In this document: piece after piece, positions 9,260 to 18,768 of the stretch | How the letters are laid out: each line of letters begins with the position of its first letter | Numbering within the stretch: position 1 is the stretch's first letter | Made by a program: the position numbers and the translations under genes | NCBI RefSeq assembly: GCF_002155685.1 | Contig: NZ_MUYK01000008.1 | Coordinates: 32,873-96,872, forward strand | Source of the DNA: Erythrobacter colymbi | Lineage (GTDB): Bacteria > Pseudomonadota > Alphaproteobacteria > Sphingomonadales > Sphingomonadaceae | Direction: 5' to 3' | DNA length: 64,000 nt | The notes under the pieces: generated by a model | What the model was told of the DNA's origin: nothing | Database searches by the model: none | The model's input: the letters and a program-made list of their open reading frames with translations, nothing else

Positions 9260-9868
9260 TCAATCCATATGCTTGAGGCCGACGCGCAGGTAATCCCATC
9301 CCGTGATCAGCGTCAGCGCCGCGGCGGTCCACAGCGAGACGAGGCCGACGAGGTGCACCCAGCTGTCCGCGACCGACCCGCAGCCCTCGAACACCGACTG
9401 GCACGGCGGTCCGTGGACCGCGCCGCCGAGGATAAGCGCGCCCAGCGCCACCAGCTGGAAGGTCGTCTTCCACTTGGCGAGCGCCGAAACCGGGACCGAG
9501 ACCTGGATCCCGCCCAGAAACTCGCGCAGGCCCGAGACCGCGATCTCGCGCACGAGGATCACCAGCCCCGCGATCACGTGGACGTCGCCCGCATAGGGCC
9601 CGCGCAGATAGCCCTGTGCGGTCAGCACCAGGATGACCGCGGCGACCATGATCTTGTCGGCGATCGGATCGAGGAAGATGCCCAGCTTCGAGACCGTTCC
9701 CTGCGCGCGCGCCAGATAGCCGTCGAAAAAGTCGGTGATGGCGATGATGCAATAGAGCACGAAGCCCACCAGATAGCCCGCGCGCCATTCGGGCCACCAC
9801 AGGAAGAACGCCAGCAGCGGCACCGCGAAGATGCGTGACAGCGTGAGGATATTGGGCAGGCTCGACAT
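9260..9868 (-). CDS. pgsA: CDP-diacylglycerol--glycerol-3-phosphate 3-phosphatidyltransferase
   Basis: 202 residues from ATG at 9868; an in-frame start further upstream would add 52 non-homologous residues. The enzyme makes phosphatidylglycerophosphate, the committed step to phosphatidylglycerol and cardiolipin, in the inner membrane. The CDP-alcohol phosphotransferase signature is intact: DFFDGYLAR, then G, then LDPIADK. Several membrane segments are visible (LLAFFLWWPEW, GYLVGFVLYCIIAI, VHVIAGLVILV). It is divergent from an LplT-like carrier gene, so two phospholipid-related genes share a promoter region. Confidence 0.95.
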   Translation of the reverse strand: MSSLPNILTLSRIFAVPLLAFFLWWPEWRAGYLVGFVLYCIIAITDFFDGYLARAQGTVSKLGIFLDPIADKIMVAAVILVLTAQGYLRGPYAGDVHVIAGLVILVREIAVSGLREFLGGIQVSVPVSALAKWKTTFQLVALGALILGGAVHGPPCQSVFEGCGSVADSWVHLVGLVSLWTAAALTLITGWDYLRVGLKHMD

Positions 9869-10011
9869 GGTGTGTGACCCCCGCTCTAGCGCCGGATGGC
9901 GCGCGGCAAAAGCCCTCCCCGCACGCATCCCCTCCCTTTGCGCACTTGTGTAAGCCGCCCCTGCCGCTATGTCGCGGGTAACGAACAGGGAAGCGACAGC
10001 GTACACCACGC

Positions 10012-11340
10012 ATGACCACATCACTCGATCTGATGCGCAAGCGGCGCTTCCTGCCGCTGTTCCTGACCCAGCTCCTGAACGCGCTGAACGACAATCTCTA
10101 CAAGAACGCGATGGTGCTGTTCATCGTGTACCAGCTGTATGATTCGCCCGAGATGGAGACGCTGATCAGCGGCGTCGCCACCGCGCTGTTCGTGATCCCC
10201 TTCGTGCTGTTCTCGGCCACCTCGGGCCAGCTTGCCGACATGCGCGACAAGACCAAGATCATCCGCTGGATCAAGTTTGCCGAGATCATCATCATGATTG
10301 TCGGCGGCATCGGGCTGATGATGGCCGCACGCGGCGTGGCGGTGGAGACCGTCGCGATCCCGCTGATGTTCCTCGCGCTGTTCGCGATGGGGCTCCATTC
10401 CACATTCTTCGGCCCGATCAAATACGCGATCCTGCCCCAGCACCTCGAAGAGGACGAGGTGCTCGCGGGCACGGGCCTGGTCGAGGCGGGGACCTATGTG
10501 GCGATCCTTGCCGGCATGATCCTCTCGGCGATCTTTACCGTCGAGGAGAGCACCATCGCCATCATCGTCTTCGCGCTGATCGGCTATGTCGTGTGCCGCC
10601 AGGTGCCGCCCGCGCCCGCGCAGTGCGAGGACACCAAGATCGACTGGAACCCGATCCGCGCCTCGAAGGACCTGATCGCCTTTTCCTTCGGCAATCCCGA
10701 GCTGCGCTATTCGGTGCTCGCGATCAGCTATTTCTGGGCGATTGCCGCGATCCTCGGCACCCAGTTCTTCCCCCTCGCCAAGAACGTGCTTCTCGCCGAC
10801 AAGCAGGTGGCGATGGTGCTGCTGGTCGCCTTCTCGGCCGGCATCGCGATCGGATCGGTGGCGATCAACGCGCTGCTGAAGGGCGAGATTTCCGCGCGCC
10901 ATTCCGCCGTATCGGTGCTGGTGATGGGCGTGCTGCTGATCACCTTCTACCTCGAATGCCGGATGTGGAACCTGACCCCGGCGGCAGGCGGGCTGTTCTC
11001 GGTGCCCGAATTCCTCGAACAGCCGCTCGCGCTGGTGCTGATCGCCAACCTGCTGCTGATCGCGGTGGCAGGCGGCATGTTCGTGGTGCCCCTCTACGCC
11101 TTCCTGACGACGCGGGTCGACAAGTCCGAAGCCTCGCGCTCGGTCGCGGCGAACAACTTCGTCTCCTGCGTGTTCATGGCGGTGGGCGCAGGGGTTGCCG
11201 GCGTGCTCGGCTTCTTCGGCATCCCGCTAGAGGAACAGCTGCTGCTCAGCCTGTTCCTGTGCATCGTCTCGGCACAGCTCTCGCGCAAGCTCTACAAGGT
11301 CGAGCAGCAGCGCCCGGCCGAGGTTGCCGCCCAGATCTAG
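10012..11340 (+). CDS. MFS transporter, LplT-like (lysophospholipid carrier type)
   Basis: 442 residues with about twelve hydrophobic segments. The N-terminus reads FLTQLLNALNDNLYKNAMV and includes the ALND-N motif seen in LplT/Aas-type MFS carriers that flip lysophospholipids. A conserved LADMRDK loop follows, and the segment GLHSTFFGPIKYAILPQHL matches the family's GPxKY motif. In many bacteria this module is fused to an acyltransferase and acyl-ACP ligase; here it stands alone. Its stop codon shares bases with the stop of a small convergent gene (ctag at 11337-11340). Substrate specificity is inferred from family features only. Confidence 0.85.
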   Translation: MTTSLDLMRKRRFLPLFLTQLLNALNDNLYKNAMVLFIVYQLYDSPEMETLISGVATALFVIPFVLFSATSGQLADMRDKTKIIRWIKFAEIIIMIVGGIGLMMAARGVAVETVAIPLMFLALFAMGLHSTFFGPIKYAILPQHLEEDEVLAGTGLVEAGTYVAILAGMILSAIFTVEESTIAIIVFALIGYVVCRQVPPAPAQCEDTKIDWNPIRASKDLIAFSFGNPELRYSVLAISYFWAIAAILGTQFFPLAKNVLLADKQVAMVLLVAFSAGIAIGSVAINALLKGEISARHSAVSVLVMGVLLITFYLECRMWNLTPAAGGLFSVPEFLEQPLALVLIANLLLIAVAGGMFVVPLYAFLTTRVDKSEASRSVAANNFVSCVFMAVGAGVAGVLGFFGIPLEEQLLLSLFLCIVSAQLSRKLYKVEQQRPAEVAAQI

Positions 11341-11528
11341 ATAATGAAGGCGAACACCGCGAGCGTCAGCGCCACATAGGTGCTGGCGACCCCGCGCACG
11401 TCTTCCATCGTCAGCCGCCACAGGCTCTCCGCCGGAATCGGGATCAGGTCGCGCTTCACGTGCGGCGGCAGGCTGGCGCGGAACCAGTGGCGGGCGGTCT
11501 CGTCAGTGAGGACCAGGCTGCGACGCAT
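11337..11528 (-). CDS. Small protein with C-terminal transmembrane segment
   Basis: 63 residues. The N-terminal 45 residues are polar and include RHWFRASLPPHVKRDLIP. The last 17 (STYVALTLAVFAFII) form a hydrophobic tail that could anchor in the membrane. GGGAGA lies eight bases before the ATG, which supports translation. The stop overlaps the stop of the MFS gene tail-to-tail. No family is recognised. Confidence 0.6.
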   Translation of the reverse strand: MRRSLVLTDETARHWFRASLPPHVKRDLIPIPAESLWRLTMEDVRGVASTYVALTLAVFAFII

Positions 11529-11723
11529 TTTGCGATTCTCCCGAAGGTCAGGTGCCCAGTTTTAAGACTTTCTTAACCATTGGAAACGCTTTGCGGCGAG
11601 TGTGTCACAGCGTGGGACAGGCCGTGCCGGGCTGTGGACCCGGCCAAAGGTGCCGCTCCCCGTTTGCACCCTCGCCCGCGCGCCGTTAGAGGCTCGGGAT
11701 TGGACGACGGGAGAGCTTTTCAC

Positions 11724-13415
11724 ATGACCGATTCCACCCGCACCGCAGCTGCGCTGCTGGTCGATTGCCTTGCCACGCAGGGCTGCGAGCGGATCTTCAC
11801 CGTGCCGGGGGAAAGCTTCCTCGCCGTGCTCGATGCCCTGCCCGACCGGCCGGAGATCGAGGTCGTCACCTGCCGCCAGGAAGGCGGGGTCGCCTTCATG
11901 GCCTGCGCCGAAGGGGCGATGAACGCGGCCGGATCGGGCCGCCCGGGGGTCGCCTTCGTCACTCGCGGCCCGGGCGCGACCAATGCCTCGATCGGCGTCC
12001 ATGTCGCGCATCAGGATTCGCAGCCGATGATCCTGTTCGTCGGCGATGTCGCGCGCGGGATGCAGGGGCGCGAGGGCTTTCAGGAGGTCGATTTCACCGC
12101 CTTCTTCTCGCCCATCTGCAAGTGGGCCGCGCGGATCGACGATCCCCTGCGCATCCCCGAATATATCGCGCGGGCCTATGCCGTGGCGATCAGCGGGCGG
12201 CCCGGCCCGGTGGTGCTCGCCCTGCCCGAGGACATGCTGGTCGAGCACGTTCCCGCCAGCCTCCAGCCGCGCCCGATGGCGCTGCGCCCGGCACAGGCCG
12301 TGTGCCCCGATGCGATGCGCGCGCTGTTCGACATGATCGGTGACGCCGCGAGCCCCATCGCGATCATCGGCGGCGCGGGGTGGAACGCCAAGGCGCGGGC
12401 CTACTTCCAGCAGTTCGCCGAGAGCATCGGCCTGCCGGTGGCGACCGCCTTCCGCCGTCAGGACGCGATTGCGCCCGACAGCCCGGTCTATGCCGGCAAC
12501 CTCGGCTATGGCCCCAACCCCAAGTTGGTCGAGCGGGTCAAGGCCGCCGACCTCGTGATCGCGGTCGGCGCGCGGCTCGGCGAGGCGACCACCGACGGCT
12601 ACGAGGTGCCGACGCTCGAGCACCCCGGCCAGACCCTCGTCCACATCCACCCCGATCCCGAGGAACTTGGCCGCGTCTATCGCACCGACCTCGCACTGTG
12701 CTGCTCCATGGACGAATTCGCCGAATGTGCGGCGCTGTGGGATCACAGCGACATCATCCCCTTCGACGCCGGGGCCGAGGCGCACGCCGAATGGCTCGCC
12801 TGGGCCACCCCGCAGCCGTCAGACGCCGCGATTGATCTGGGCGCCTGCGTGGCGGCGATGCGCGGAAGCCTGCCGGCCGACACGATCATCTGCAACGGCG
12901 CAGGCAATTTCGCCGGCTGGTGGCACCGCTACTGGCGTTATGCCGCCTATCCCGGCCAGCTCGCACCGACCTGCGGGGCGATGGGCTATGGCGTGCCCGC
13001 GGCGGTGGCGGCGGCGCTCAAGCATCGTGACCGCACCGTGGTTGCCGTGGCGGGTGACGGGGACTTCCTGATGAACGGGCAGGAACTCGCCACCGCCGCG
13101 CAATATGGCGCGAACCTGATCGTGGTAGTGGTCGACAACGGCGCCTACGGCACGATCCGGATGCATCAGGAGCGCGAATATCCCGGCCGCGTGTCGGCCA
13201 CGCAGCTCGCCAATCCCGATTTCGCGATGCTGGGCGCGGCCTTCGGCGCGTGGAGCACGCGGGTGGAGACGACCGAAGGCTTCGTCGCCGCGCTGGAAGA
13301 GGCGAAGGGTCGCAGCGGCATCCGCCTGATCCACGCCGTGACCGATCTCGAACGCATTGCCGCAAGCGGCGCGACGATCAGCGGCCTGCGCGCAAGGGCG
13401 AACCGGACGGCCTGA
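11724..13415 (+). CDS. Thiamine diphosphate-dependent enzyme, acetolactate synthase-like
   Basis: 563 residues from ATG at 11724; GGGAGAG lies about ten bases upstream, and an earlier in-frame start would precede the conserved N-terminus by 48 residues. Three ThDP-enzyme domains are seen. The Pyr domain contains FTVPGESFLAVLDAL and the catalytic Glu in CRQEGGVAFMACAEG. A central Rossmann-like domain carries VIAVGARLGEATTDGY. The PP domain has the cofactor motif GDGDFLMNGQELATAAQ ending in DNGAYGTIR. It resembles the IlvB/benzoylformate decarboxylase superfamily. No small regulatory subunit or ilvC is adjacent, so it is probably not the housekeeping acetohydroxyacid synthase. Substrate unknown. 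Confidence 0.85.
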   Translation: MTDSTRTAAALLVDCLATQGCERIFTVPGESFLAVLDALPDRPEIEVVTCRQEGGVAFMACAEGAMNAAGSGRPGVAFVTRGPGATNASIGVHVAHQDSQPMILFVGDVARGMQGREGFQEVDFTAFFSPICKWAARIDDPLRIPEYIARAYAVAISGRPGPVVLALPEDMLVEHVPASLQPRPMALRPAQAVCPDAMRALFDMIGDAASPIAIIGGAGWNAKARAYFQQFAESIGLPVATAFRRQDAIAPDSPVYAGNLGYGPNPKLVERVKAADLVIAVGARLGEATTDGYEVPTLEHPGQTLVHIHPDPEELGRVYRTDLALCCSMDEFAECAALWDHSDIIPFDAGAEAHAEWLAWATPQPSDAAIDLGACVAAMRGSLPADTIICNGAGNFAGWWHRYWRYAAYPGQLAPTCGAMGYGVPAAVAAALKHRDRTVVAVAGDGDFLMNGQELATAAQYGANLIVVVVDNGAYGTIRMHQEREYPGRVSATQLANPDFAMLGAAFGAWSTRVETTEGFVAALEEAKGRSGIRLIHAVTDLERIAASGATISGLRARANRTA

Positions 13416-13501
13416 TTCCCGCGCCGGTCTCGCAGGGGTCCAGATCGCGTTTCGCGCGGCCCAGACTCCCGCCAGACCGCGCCAGACCCCCGTCAGCGCG
13501 A

Positions 13502-13517
13502 TGTTTTACGTGAAACA
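13502..13517. promoter_or_regulatory. parS-like palindrome (putative ParB site)
   Basis: TGTTTTACGTGAAACA differs at one base from the widely conserved parS consensus TGTTTCACGTGAAACA. It lies in the intergenic gap between two convergent genes, where no operator would be expected. The bases just upstream (CCAGACCCCCGTCAG-like) recur before the second candidate at 50841. Confidence 0.65.
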
Positions 13518-13533
13518 TCGCGGCGCCGGCGGG

Positions 13534-13941
13534 TCAGCCTTGGGCCATCTCGCAGATCACCGCCCATTCCTCCGGCGTCACCCCGCAGACCGACAGGCGC
13601 GAGAGACGGATGAGCTGCATCTCGGCCAGCCGCGGCTCGGCCTTGATCGCGGCAAGGGTGACGGGCCTTGCGAACTTCGATTTGGCCTTCAGCTTCACCG
13701 CCGCCCACTTGCCCGTCTCGTCGGTCGGATCGCCGATCCCGGAGACGGTGATCTCGGCGATCCCGACAATCTCGAGCCCCTCGCGGGAGTGGTAGAAGAA
13801 CGCCTCGTCGCCCGGCTGCATCGCCATTAAATTGTTGCGCGCCAGATAGTTACGCACGCCGTCCCACGTCCCCTCGCCCTCGGCGACTAGGTCGTCCCAG
13901 CTGTATTTGAAGGGTTCGGATTTCATCAGCCAATAGGCCAT
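13534..13941 (-). CDS. EVE domain-containing protein
   Basis: 135 residues, essentially one EVE domain (PUA-like fold that reads modified bases). Hallmarks are MAYWLMKSEPFKYSWDDL at the N-terminus, WDGVRNYLARNNL and GDEAFFYHS in the middle, and KWAAVKLKAKSKFARPVTLA towards the end. EVE proteins often stand alone in Proteobacteria and are thought to bind modified RNA or DNA bases; the exact ligand here is unknown. It is convergent with the ThDP enzyme, with a parS-like site in the gap. Confidence 0.93.
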   Translation of the reverse strand: MAYWLMKSEPFKYSWDDLVAEGEGTWDGVRNYLARNNLMAMQPGDEAFFYHSREGLEIVGIAEITVSGIGDPTDETGKWAAVKLKAKSKFARPVTLAAIKAEPRLAEMQLIRLSRLSVCGVTPEEWAVICEMAQG

Positions 13942-14113
13942 CGGTGGGCGTGCTCCTGCGTGGTGGACGCGCCCCGATAGCCCGCCCGCCCCCGCTTCGC
14001 CAAGCCCCGGCGGTTAACCCGATCTTTAGCGCATTCTGCGAGGAATCGCCCAGAACGAAGGAGAGGCGGCGGGGCCCACAGGCCGTCCTCCCCCAAGGGA
14101 CAAGGCAAAGGTT

Positions 14114-15775
14114 TTGACGGATCACACGCCAGACAACCCGCTGAAAGCCGCCGAACGCGACATCATCGCGCTCGGCATCGCCGCGGCTGCCGTGATCATG
14201 CTGATCGGCACCGGCGGCTCGGTCCTGCCCCAGGCGGTGCGCGCGCTGTTGGGGGAAGGCGGCCGGCCCGACGTGCTGCTGGTCAATGCCCTACTCCTCA
14301 ACATCGCGCTGATCATCTTCGGCTGGCGCCGCTACCGCGAGCTGACCCGCGAGATCGAGGTCCGCCGCCAGGCCGAAGCCCGCGCGCAGATGCTCGCCGC
14401 GACCGATCCGCTCACCCAGTGCCTCAACCGCCGCTCGATGCTCGAGGCGACCGAGGAGCTGCGCGCCCGCGCTGCGGTGCGCGGCGAGGCGGTGGCCTAT
14501 TGCATGGTCGATCTCGACAATTTCAAGCAGATCAACGACATGCACGGCCATTCCGCGGGCGATGCCGTGCTGGTGATGATGTGCGACCGGATCCGCACCC
14601 TGCTCCCGCGCGAGGCGCGGCTGGCGCGGCTCGGGGGTGACGAATTCGCCTTCGTCATGCCCTATCCCGCAGGCCACGCCGACCGGGTCGACGATCTCGT
14701 CATCCGCCTGTTCGAAAGCATGGCCCAGCCCTTCCGCATGCCCGAGCTGACGGTCGATCTCACCATGTCGATCGGGCTGGCCGCGGACCATGATGCGGAC
14801 GGGACCATCGGCCTCGTGGTCGATGCCGCAACGCTGATGCATCGTGCGGACATGGCGCTATACCATGCCAAGAAACAGGGGCGGAACAGATACTTCTGGT
14901 TCGAAGCGAGCATGGAGAGCGAACTGCGCTTCCGCAACCAGCTCGAAACCGGCATCCGCCGCGGCCTCGCGCGCGGGGAGTTCGTGCCCTTCTACGAACA
15001 GCAGGTCGATCTCGAAACCGGCGCGCTGGTCGGCTTCGAGATGCTCGCCCGCTGGCGCTCGCCCCAGCTCGGGCTGATCAGCCCCGACATCTTCGTGCCG
15101 ATCGCCGAGGAGATCGGCCTCATCAACGATATGTCTGAACGCCTGATGGAACAGGCCTTCGCCGACGCGCGCGAATGGGACGATGCGCTCACGCTCTCGA
15201 TCAACATCTCGCCCGTGCAGCTGCGCGATCCGTGGTTCGCCCAGCGCCTGCTGAAGAAGCTGGTCGCGGCCAACTTCCCGCCGCGCCGGCTCGAGATCGA
15301 GATTACCGAAAGCTGCCTGCACGAGAACATCGGCCTCGTGCGCTCGATGATCATGTCCCTGCGCAACCAGGGCGTGCAGATCAGCCTCGACGATTTCGGG
15401 ACGGGCTATTCGAGCCTCGAACAGCTGCGCAACCTGCCCTTCGACCGCATCAAGATCGACCGCAGTTTCGTCAGCGAGCTGAAGGAACCGGGCAACCGCT
15501 CGCGCATCGTCGAGGCGATCATCTCGCTCGGGCGCGGGCTCGATCTGCCGCTGACGGCCGAGGGCGTCGAGGACGAGGAAATCCTCAATGCGCTGAAGGC
15601 GATGGGCCGCCTCAAGGCGCAGGGCTATTTCTACGGCCAGCCCGAAGATGCCGATGCGGTGCGTGCGCGCCTCAGGGCAGCGGGCAAGCTCACCGGCGCG
15701 CCGGGGGATCCGGCCGCGCAGCAGCGCGCGGGCGGTGAGGACGGCCCGACGCTCTACCGCATCGCCCGTCCCTGA
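14114..15775 (+). CDS. Membrane-bound GGDEF-EAL cyclic-di-GMP protein
   Basis: 553 residues, with TTG at 14114 as the likely start. Two membrane segments (about 17-37 and 53-70) precede a diguanylate cyclase domain with an intact GGDEF at 174-178. No clear RxxD inhibitory site precedes it. The EAL phosphodiesterase domain begins GFEMLARW (EML in place of EAL, keeping the metal-binding Glu). It retains DDFGTGYSS, KIDRSF and AEGVED, so catalysis is plausible. It could therefore make and degrade c-di-GMP; which activity dominates cannot be read. The gene stands alone upstream of dapF. Confidence 0.93.
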   Translation: MTDHTPDNPLKAAERDIIALGIAAAAVIMLIGTGGSVLPQAVRALLGEGGRPDVLLVNALLLNIALIIFGWRRYRELTREIEVRRQAEARAQMLAATDPLTQCLNRRSMLEATEELRARAAVRGEAVAYCMVDLDNFKQINDMHGHSAGDAVLVMMCDRIRTLLPREARLARLGGDEFAFVMPYPAGHADRVDDLVIRLFESMAQPFRMPELTVDLTMSIGLAADHDADGTIGLVVDAATLMHRADMALYHAKKQGRNRYFWFEASMESELRFRNQLETGIRRGLARGEFVPFYEQQVDLETGALVGFEMLARWRSPQLGLISPDIFVPIAEEIGLINDMSERLMEQAFADAREWDDALTLSINISPVQLRDPWFAQRLLKKLVAANFPPRRLEIEITESCLHENIGLVRSMIMSLRNQGVQISLDDFGTGYSSLEQLRNLPFDRIKIDRSFVSELKEPGNRSRIVEAIISLGRGLDLPLTAEGVEDEEILNALKAMGRLKAQGYFYGQPEDADAVRARLRAAGKLTGAPGDPAAQQRAGGEDGPTLYRIARP

Positions 15776-15835
15776 TCGTCGCCCCCGCAGGCGCGGGACT
15801 GGACGCGCGGCCCTCGCGTGCATAGATGCACCCGC

Positions 15836-16651
15836 GTGAGCCAGACGATCCCCTTCATCAAGATGCACGGCCTCGGCAACGACTTCGTCGTGCTCGACGG
15901 GCGGGAGACGGCGCTGCCCGCGATGACCCCCGCCGTGGCGCGCGCGCTGGGTGACCGGCGCACAGGGATCGGCTTCGACCAGCTGATCCTACTGGAGCCG
16001 AGCGAAACGCAGGATTTCCGCGTCCGCTTCTTCAATTCCGACGGCAGCGAGGCGGGCGCCTGCGGCAATGGCAGCCGCGCGATCGCCCTGCTCCACGGCG
16101 CGCCCGCACAGGTCGAGACCGCCGGCGGGACACTCAGCCTCGAGCCGCTCGAGGGCGGCGCGCGGGTCGACATGGGGAGCCCACGCTTCGATTGGGATGC
16201 GATCCCGCTCGCCTATGCGATGGACACCTTCGCCATGCCGGTCGGGTGGGAGACGCTGGAAGGGCCGATGGCGGTCAATGTCGGCAATCCGCATGCGGTG
16301 TTCTTCGTCGAGGACGCCGATGCGGTGGACCTCGAAGCGCTCGGCCCCGTGATCGAGCATGATCCGGTTTTCCCCGAGCGGGTGAACGTCAATGTCGCCA
16401 GCCTTGCCGGGCCCGATCACCTCCGCTTGCGCGTCTGGGAGCGCGGCGCAGGCCTTACCCGCGCCTGCGGCACCGGCGCCTGCGCCACCGCCGTCGCCGC
16501 GATCCGCAAGGGGCTGGTGCAAAGCCCGGTGCGCGTCACCCTCCCGGGCGGCGATCTCGTGATCGCATGGCAGCCGGGCGGCACGATCCTGATGAGCGGC
16601 CCCGCAACCGAAAGCTACCGCGGCAGCTTCCGCTGGGACGACTACGCTTGA
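15836..16651 (+). CDS. dapF: Diaminopimelate epimerase
   Basis: 271 residues, taking GTG at 15836 as the start (SQTIPFIKMHGLGNDF); an in-frame GTG at 15818 would add six residues. It interconverts LL- and meso-diaminopimelate for lysine and peptidoglycan synthesis. Both catalytic cysteines are in their motifs: GACGNGSR and ACGTGACAT. KMHGLGNDFVVLD at the N-terminus and SDGSEAG before the first cysteine are characteristic. Its stop overlaps the TTG start of mtaB (TTGA), beginning a run of tightly packed genes. Confidence 0.96.
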   Translation: MSQTIPFIKMHGLGNDFVVLDGRETALPAMTPAVARALGDRRTGIGFDQLILLEPSETQDFRVRFFNSDGSEAGACGNGSRAIALLHGAPAQVETAGGTLSLEPLEGGARVDMGSPRFDWDAIPLAYAMDTFAMPVGWETLEGPMAVNVGNPHAVFFVEDADAVDLEALGPVIEHDPVFPERVNVNVASLAGPDHLRLRVWERGAGLTRACGTGACATAVAAIRKGLVQSPVRVTLPGGDLVIAWQPGGTILMSGPATESYRGSFRWDDYA

Positions 16652-17838
16652 ACGCAGCCGCTCCCGCCGCGCCGACCATCATCAGCCTCGGCTGCCGCAT
16701 GAACATCGCGGAGAGCGAGCGGATGCGCGCGATGCTGGCGGGAGAGGAGAACCTCGTCGTCGTCAATTCCTGCGCCGTCACCGCCGAGGCGCTGCGCCAG
16801 ACGCGGCAGGCGATCCGCCGTGCGCGCCGCGATCACCCGGCCGCACGCCTCGTCGTGACGGGCTGCGCGGCGGAAATCGACCGTAGCTCCATCGGCGCGA
16901 TGGACGAGGTAGATGCGCTGGTCGCCAACGCTGCCAAGCTCGATCCGAGGGCATGGAACGTGCCCGGCGAAGCGCCGCCCCTTGCCCCTGCGCGCACCCG
17001 CGCGTTCGTCACGGTGCAGAACGGCTGCGACCATGCCTGCACCTTCTGCGTCATCCCGCAGGGTCGCGGGGCGAGCCGCTCGCTCACCGTGCCGCAGGTG
17101 CTGGCCGAGGTGGAAGCGCACCTCGCAGCCGGCACGAAGGAAGTCGTGCTGACCGGTGTCGACCTCACCTCGTGGGGCCATGACCTGCCCGATGCCCCGC
17201 GGCTCGGCACGCTGGTCGCCGCGATCCTTGCCGCTTTCCCTGCCCTCCCCCGCCTGCGCCTGTCTTCGGTGGACGGGGTGGAGATCGATCCGTTGCTGTT
17301 CGAGCTGCTGGCGGGCGAGGAACGGGTGATGCCGCACCTCCACCTCTCGCTCCAGCACGGGGCCGACCTGATCCTCAAGCGCATGAAGCGGCGGCACTTG
17401 CGCGGCGATGCCGTGGAACTGGTCGCGCGCCTGAAGGCGCAGCGACCCGACATCGCCATCGGCGCGGACCTCATCGCGGGCTTCCCGACCGAGGACGAGA
17501 GCCACCATCAGGCGAACCTTGCGATCATCGACGAACTCGACATCGTCCACGCCCACATCTTCCCCTACTCGCCCCGCCCCGGCACCCCCGCCGCGCGGAT
17601 GCCGCAGGTGCCGCGCGAGGTGGTGAAGGCCCGCGCCGCCGACCTGCGTGCGCGTGCTGCCGACCGCCGCGCCGCGTGGCTCGCCGGGCTTGTGGGCGAA
17701 ACGCTCCCCGTCCTCGCCGAAAGGGGCGGCACGGGCTATGCCCCCAACTACGCACCCGTCGCCCTGCCCACCGGCACGGCGGCTGGCATCATCATCGACG
17801 TGACCCCATCGGGCCTCAGGGAGGGCCTGCTCGCATGA
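16648..17838 (+). CDS. mtaB: tRNA t6A37 methylthiotransferase MtaB-like radical SAM enzyme
   Basis: 396 residues from TTG at 16648, which overlaps the dapF stop. This start keeps the first cluster cysteine (SLGCRMN) while avoiding an extension that runs through dapF. The UPF0004 domain supplies the auxiliary-cluster cysteines (GCRMN, VVNSCAVT, VVTGCAAE). The radical SAM motif is CDHACTFCVIPQGRG (CxxxCxxC), followed by GVDLTSWG and LHLSLQHGAD. It methylthiolates t6A37 in ANN-decoding tRNAs. The MtaB rather than MiaB or RimO assignment rests on length and motif wording. It is coupled to ftsY downstream (ATGA). Confidence 0.88.
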   Translation: MNAAAPAAPTIISLGCRMNIAESERMRAMLAGEENLVVVNSCAVTAEALRQTRQAIRRARRDHPAARLVVTGCAAEIDRSSIGAMDEVDALVANAAKLDPRAWNVPGEAPPLAPARTRAFVTVQNGCDHACTFCVIPQGRGASRSLTVPQVLAEVEAHLAAGTKEVVLTGVDLTSWGHDLPDAPRLGTLVAAILAAFPALPRLRLSSVDGVEIDPLLFELLAGEERVMPHLHLSLQHGADLILKRMKRRHLRGDAVELVARLKAQRPDIAIGADLIAGFPTEDESHHQANLAIIDELDIVHAHIFPYSPRPGTPAARMPQVPREVVKARAADLRARAADRRAAWLAGLVGETLPVLAERGGTGYAPNYAPVALPTGTAAGIIIDVTPSGLREGLLA

Positions 17839-18761
17839 GTGAAACCAGCTGGACCCAGCGCCTGTTCGGAGGCTTCGCCAAGACCTCCGAGCGGCTGAGC
17901 GCCAACCTGCCCGGCAGCAGCGGCGGGAGCGCGAAGCTTGACGACAAGACGCTCGACGAGGTCGAGGACGCGCTGATCCTCTCCGACCTCGGCCCGTCCG
18001 CCGCCGCCCGCATCCGCGCGCGCCTCGCCGAGAAGCGCTTCGGGCTCGAAATCACCACGCGCGAATTGAAGGAAGCCGTAGCCGAGGAAATCGCCGCGAT
18101 CCTGCGTCCCGTGGCCAAGCCGCTCGAAATCACCGCCTTCCCGCGCCCGCAGGTGATCCTCGTGATCGGGGTCAACGGCTCGGGCAAGACCACCACCATC
18201 GCCAAGCTCGCCCACCTGTTCCAGGAGGACGATTATGGCGTGCTGCTGGCCGCGGGCGACACGTTTCGCGCGGCCGCCATCGGCCAACTGGCGACCTGGG
18301 CGGGGCGCATCGGCGTCGATCTGGTGCGCGGGCCCGAGGGCGGCGATCCGGCGGCGATCGTGTTCGATGCGGTCCGCCAAGCCACCGACACCGGGATCGA
18401 TGCGCTGATCGTCGACACCGCCGGCCGCCTCCAGAACAAGAAGGAACTGATGGAGGAGCTGGCCAAGATCCGCCGCGTCCTCGGCCGGCTCAATCCCGAG
18501 GCGCCGCATGATGTGGTGCTCGTGCTCGATGCCACCAATGGCCAGAATGCGCTGTCGCAGATCGATGTGTTCAAGGAAGTCGCGGGCGTCACCGGGCTCA
18601 TCATGACCAAGCTTGACGGCACCGCGCGCGGCGGCGTGCTGGTCGCGGCGGCGGAGCAATATGGCCTCCCCATCCACGCCATCGGCGTCGGCGAGAAGAT
18701 GGAGGACCTCAGGCCCTTCGACCCCGACCTCGTCGCCCGCGTGATCGCAGGGGTGGCGTAA
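17835..18761 (+). CDS. ftsY: Signal recognition particle receptor FtsY
   Basis: 308 residues from ATG at 17835, overlapping the mtaB stop by four bases. FtsY docks the SRP-ribosome complex at the inner membrane. The NG domain is complete: helical N domain (DEVEDALILSDLGPSAAARI), P-loop GVNGSGKTTTIAKLA, GDTFRAAA, DTAGR and TKLDGTARGG. The long acidic A domain of E. coli FtsY is absent, as is common in Alphaproteobacteria. Confidence 0.97.
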   Translation: MSETSWTQRLFGGFAKTSERLSANLPGSSGGSAKLDDKTLDEVEDALILSDLGPSAAARIRARLAEKRFGLEITTRELKEAVAEEIAAILRPVAKPLEITAFPRPQVILVIGVNGSGKTTTIAKLAHLFQEDDYGVLLAAGDTFRAAAIGQLATWAGRIGVDLVRGPEGGDPAAIVFDAVRQATDTGIDALIVDTAGRLQNKKELMEELAKIRRVLGRLNPEAPHDVVLVLDATNGQNALSQIDVFKEVAGVTGLIMTKLDGTARGGVLVAAAEQYGLPIHAIGVGEKMEDLRPFDPDLVARVIAGVA

Positions 18762-18768
18762 AAGTCCT

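Noticed and set aside
11724..13415. Calling the ThDP enzyme acetolactate synthase IlvB
   Set aside because: No ilvH or ilvC neighbour and weak match to specific motifs; the superfamily call is as far as the sequence allows.
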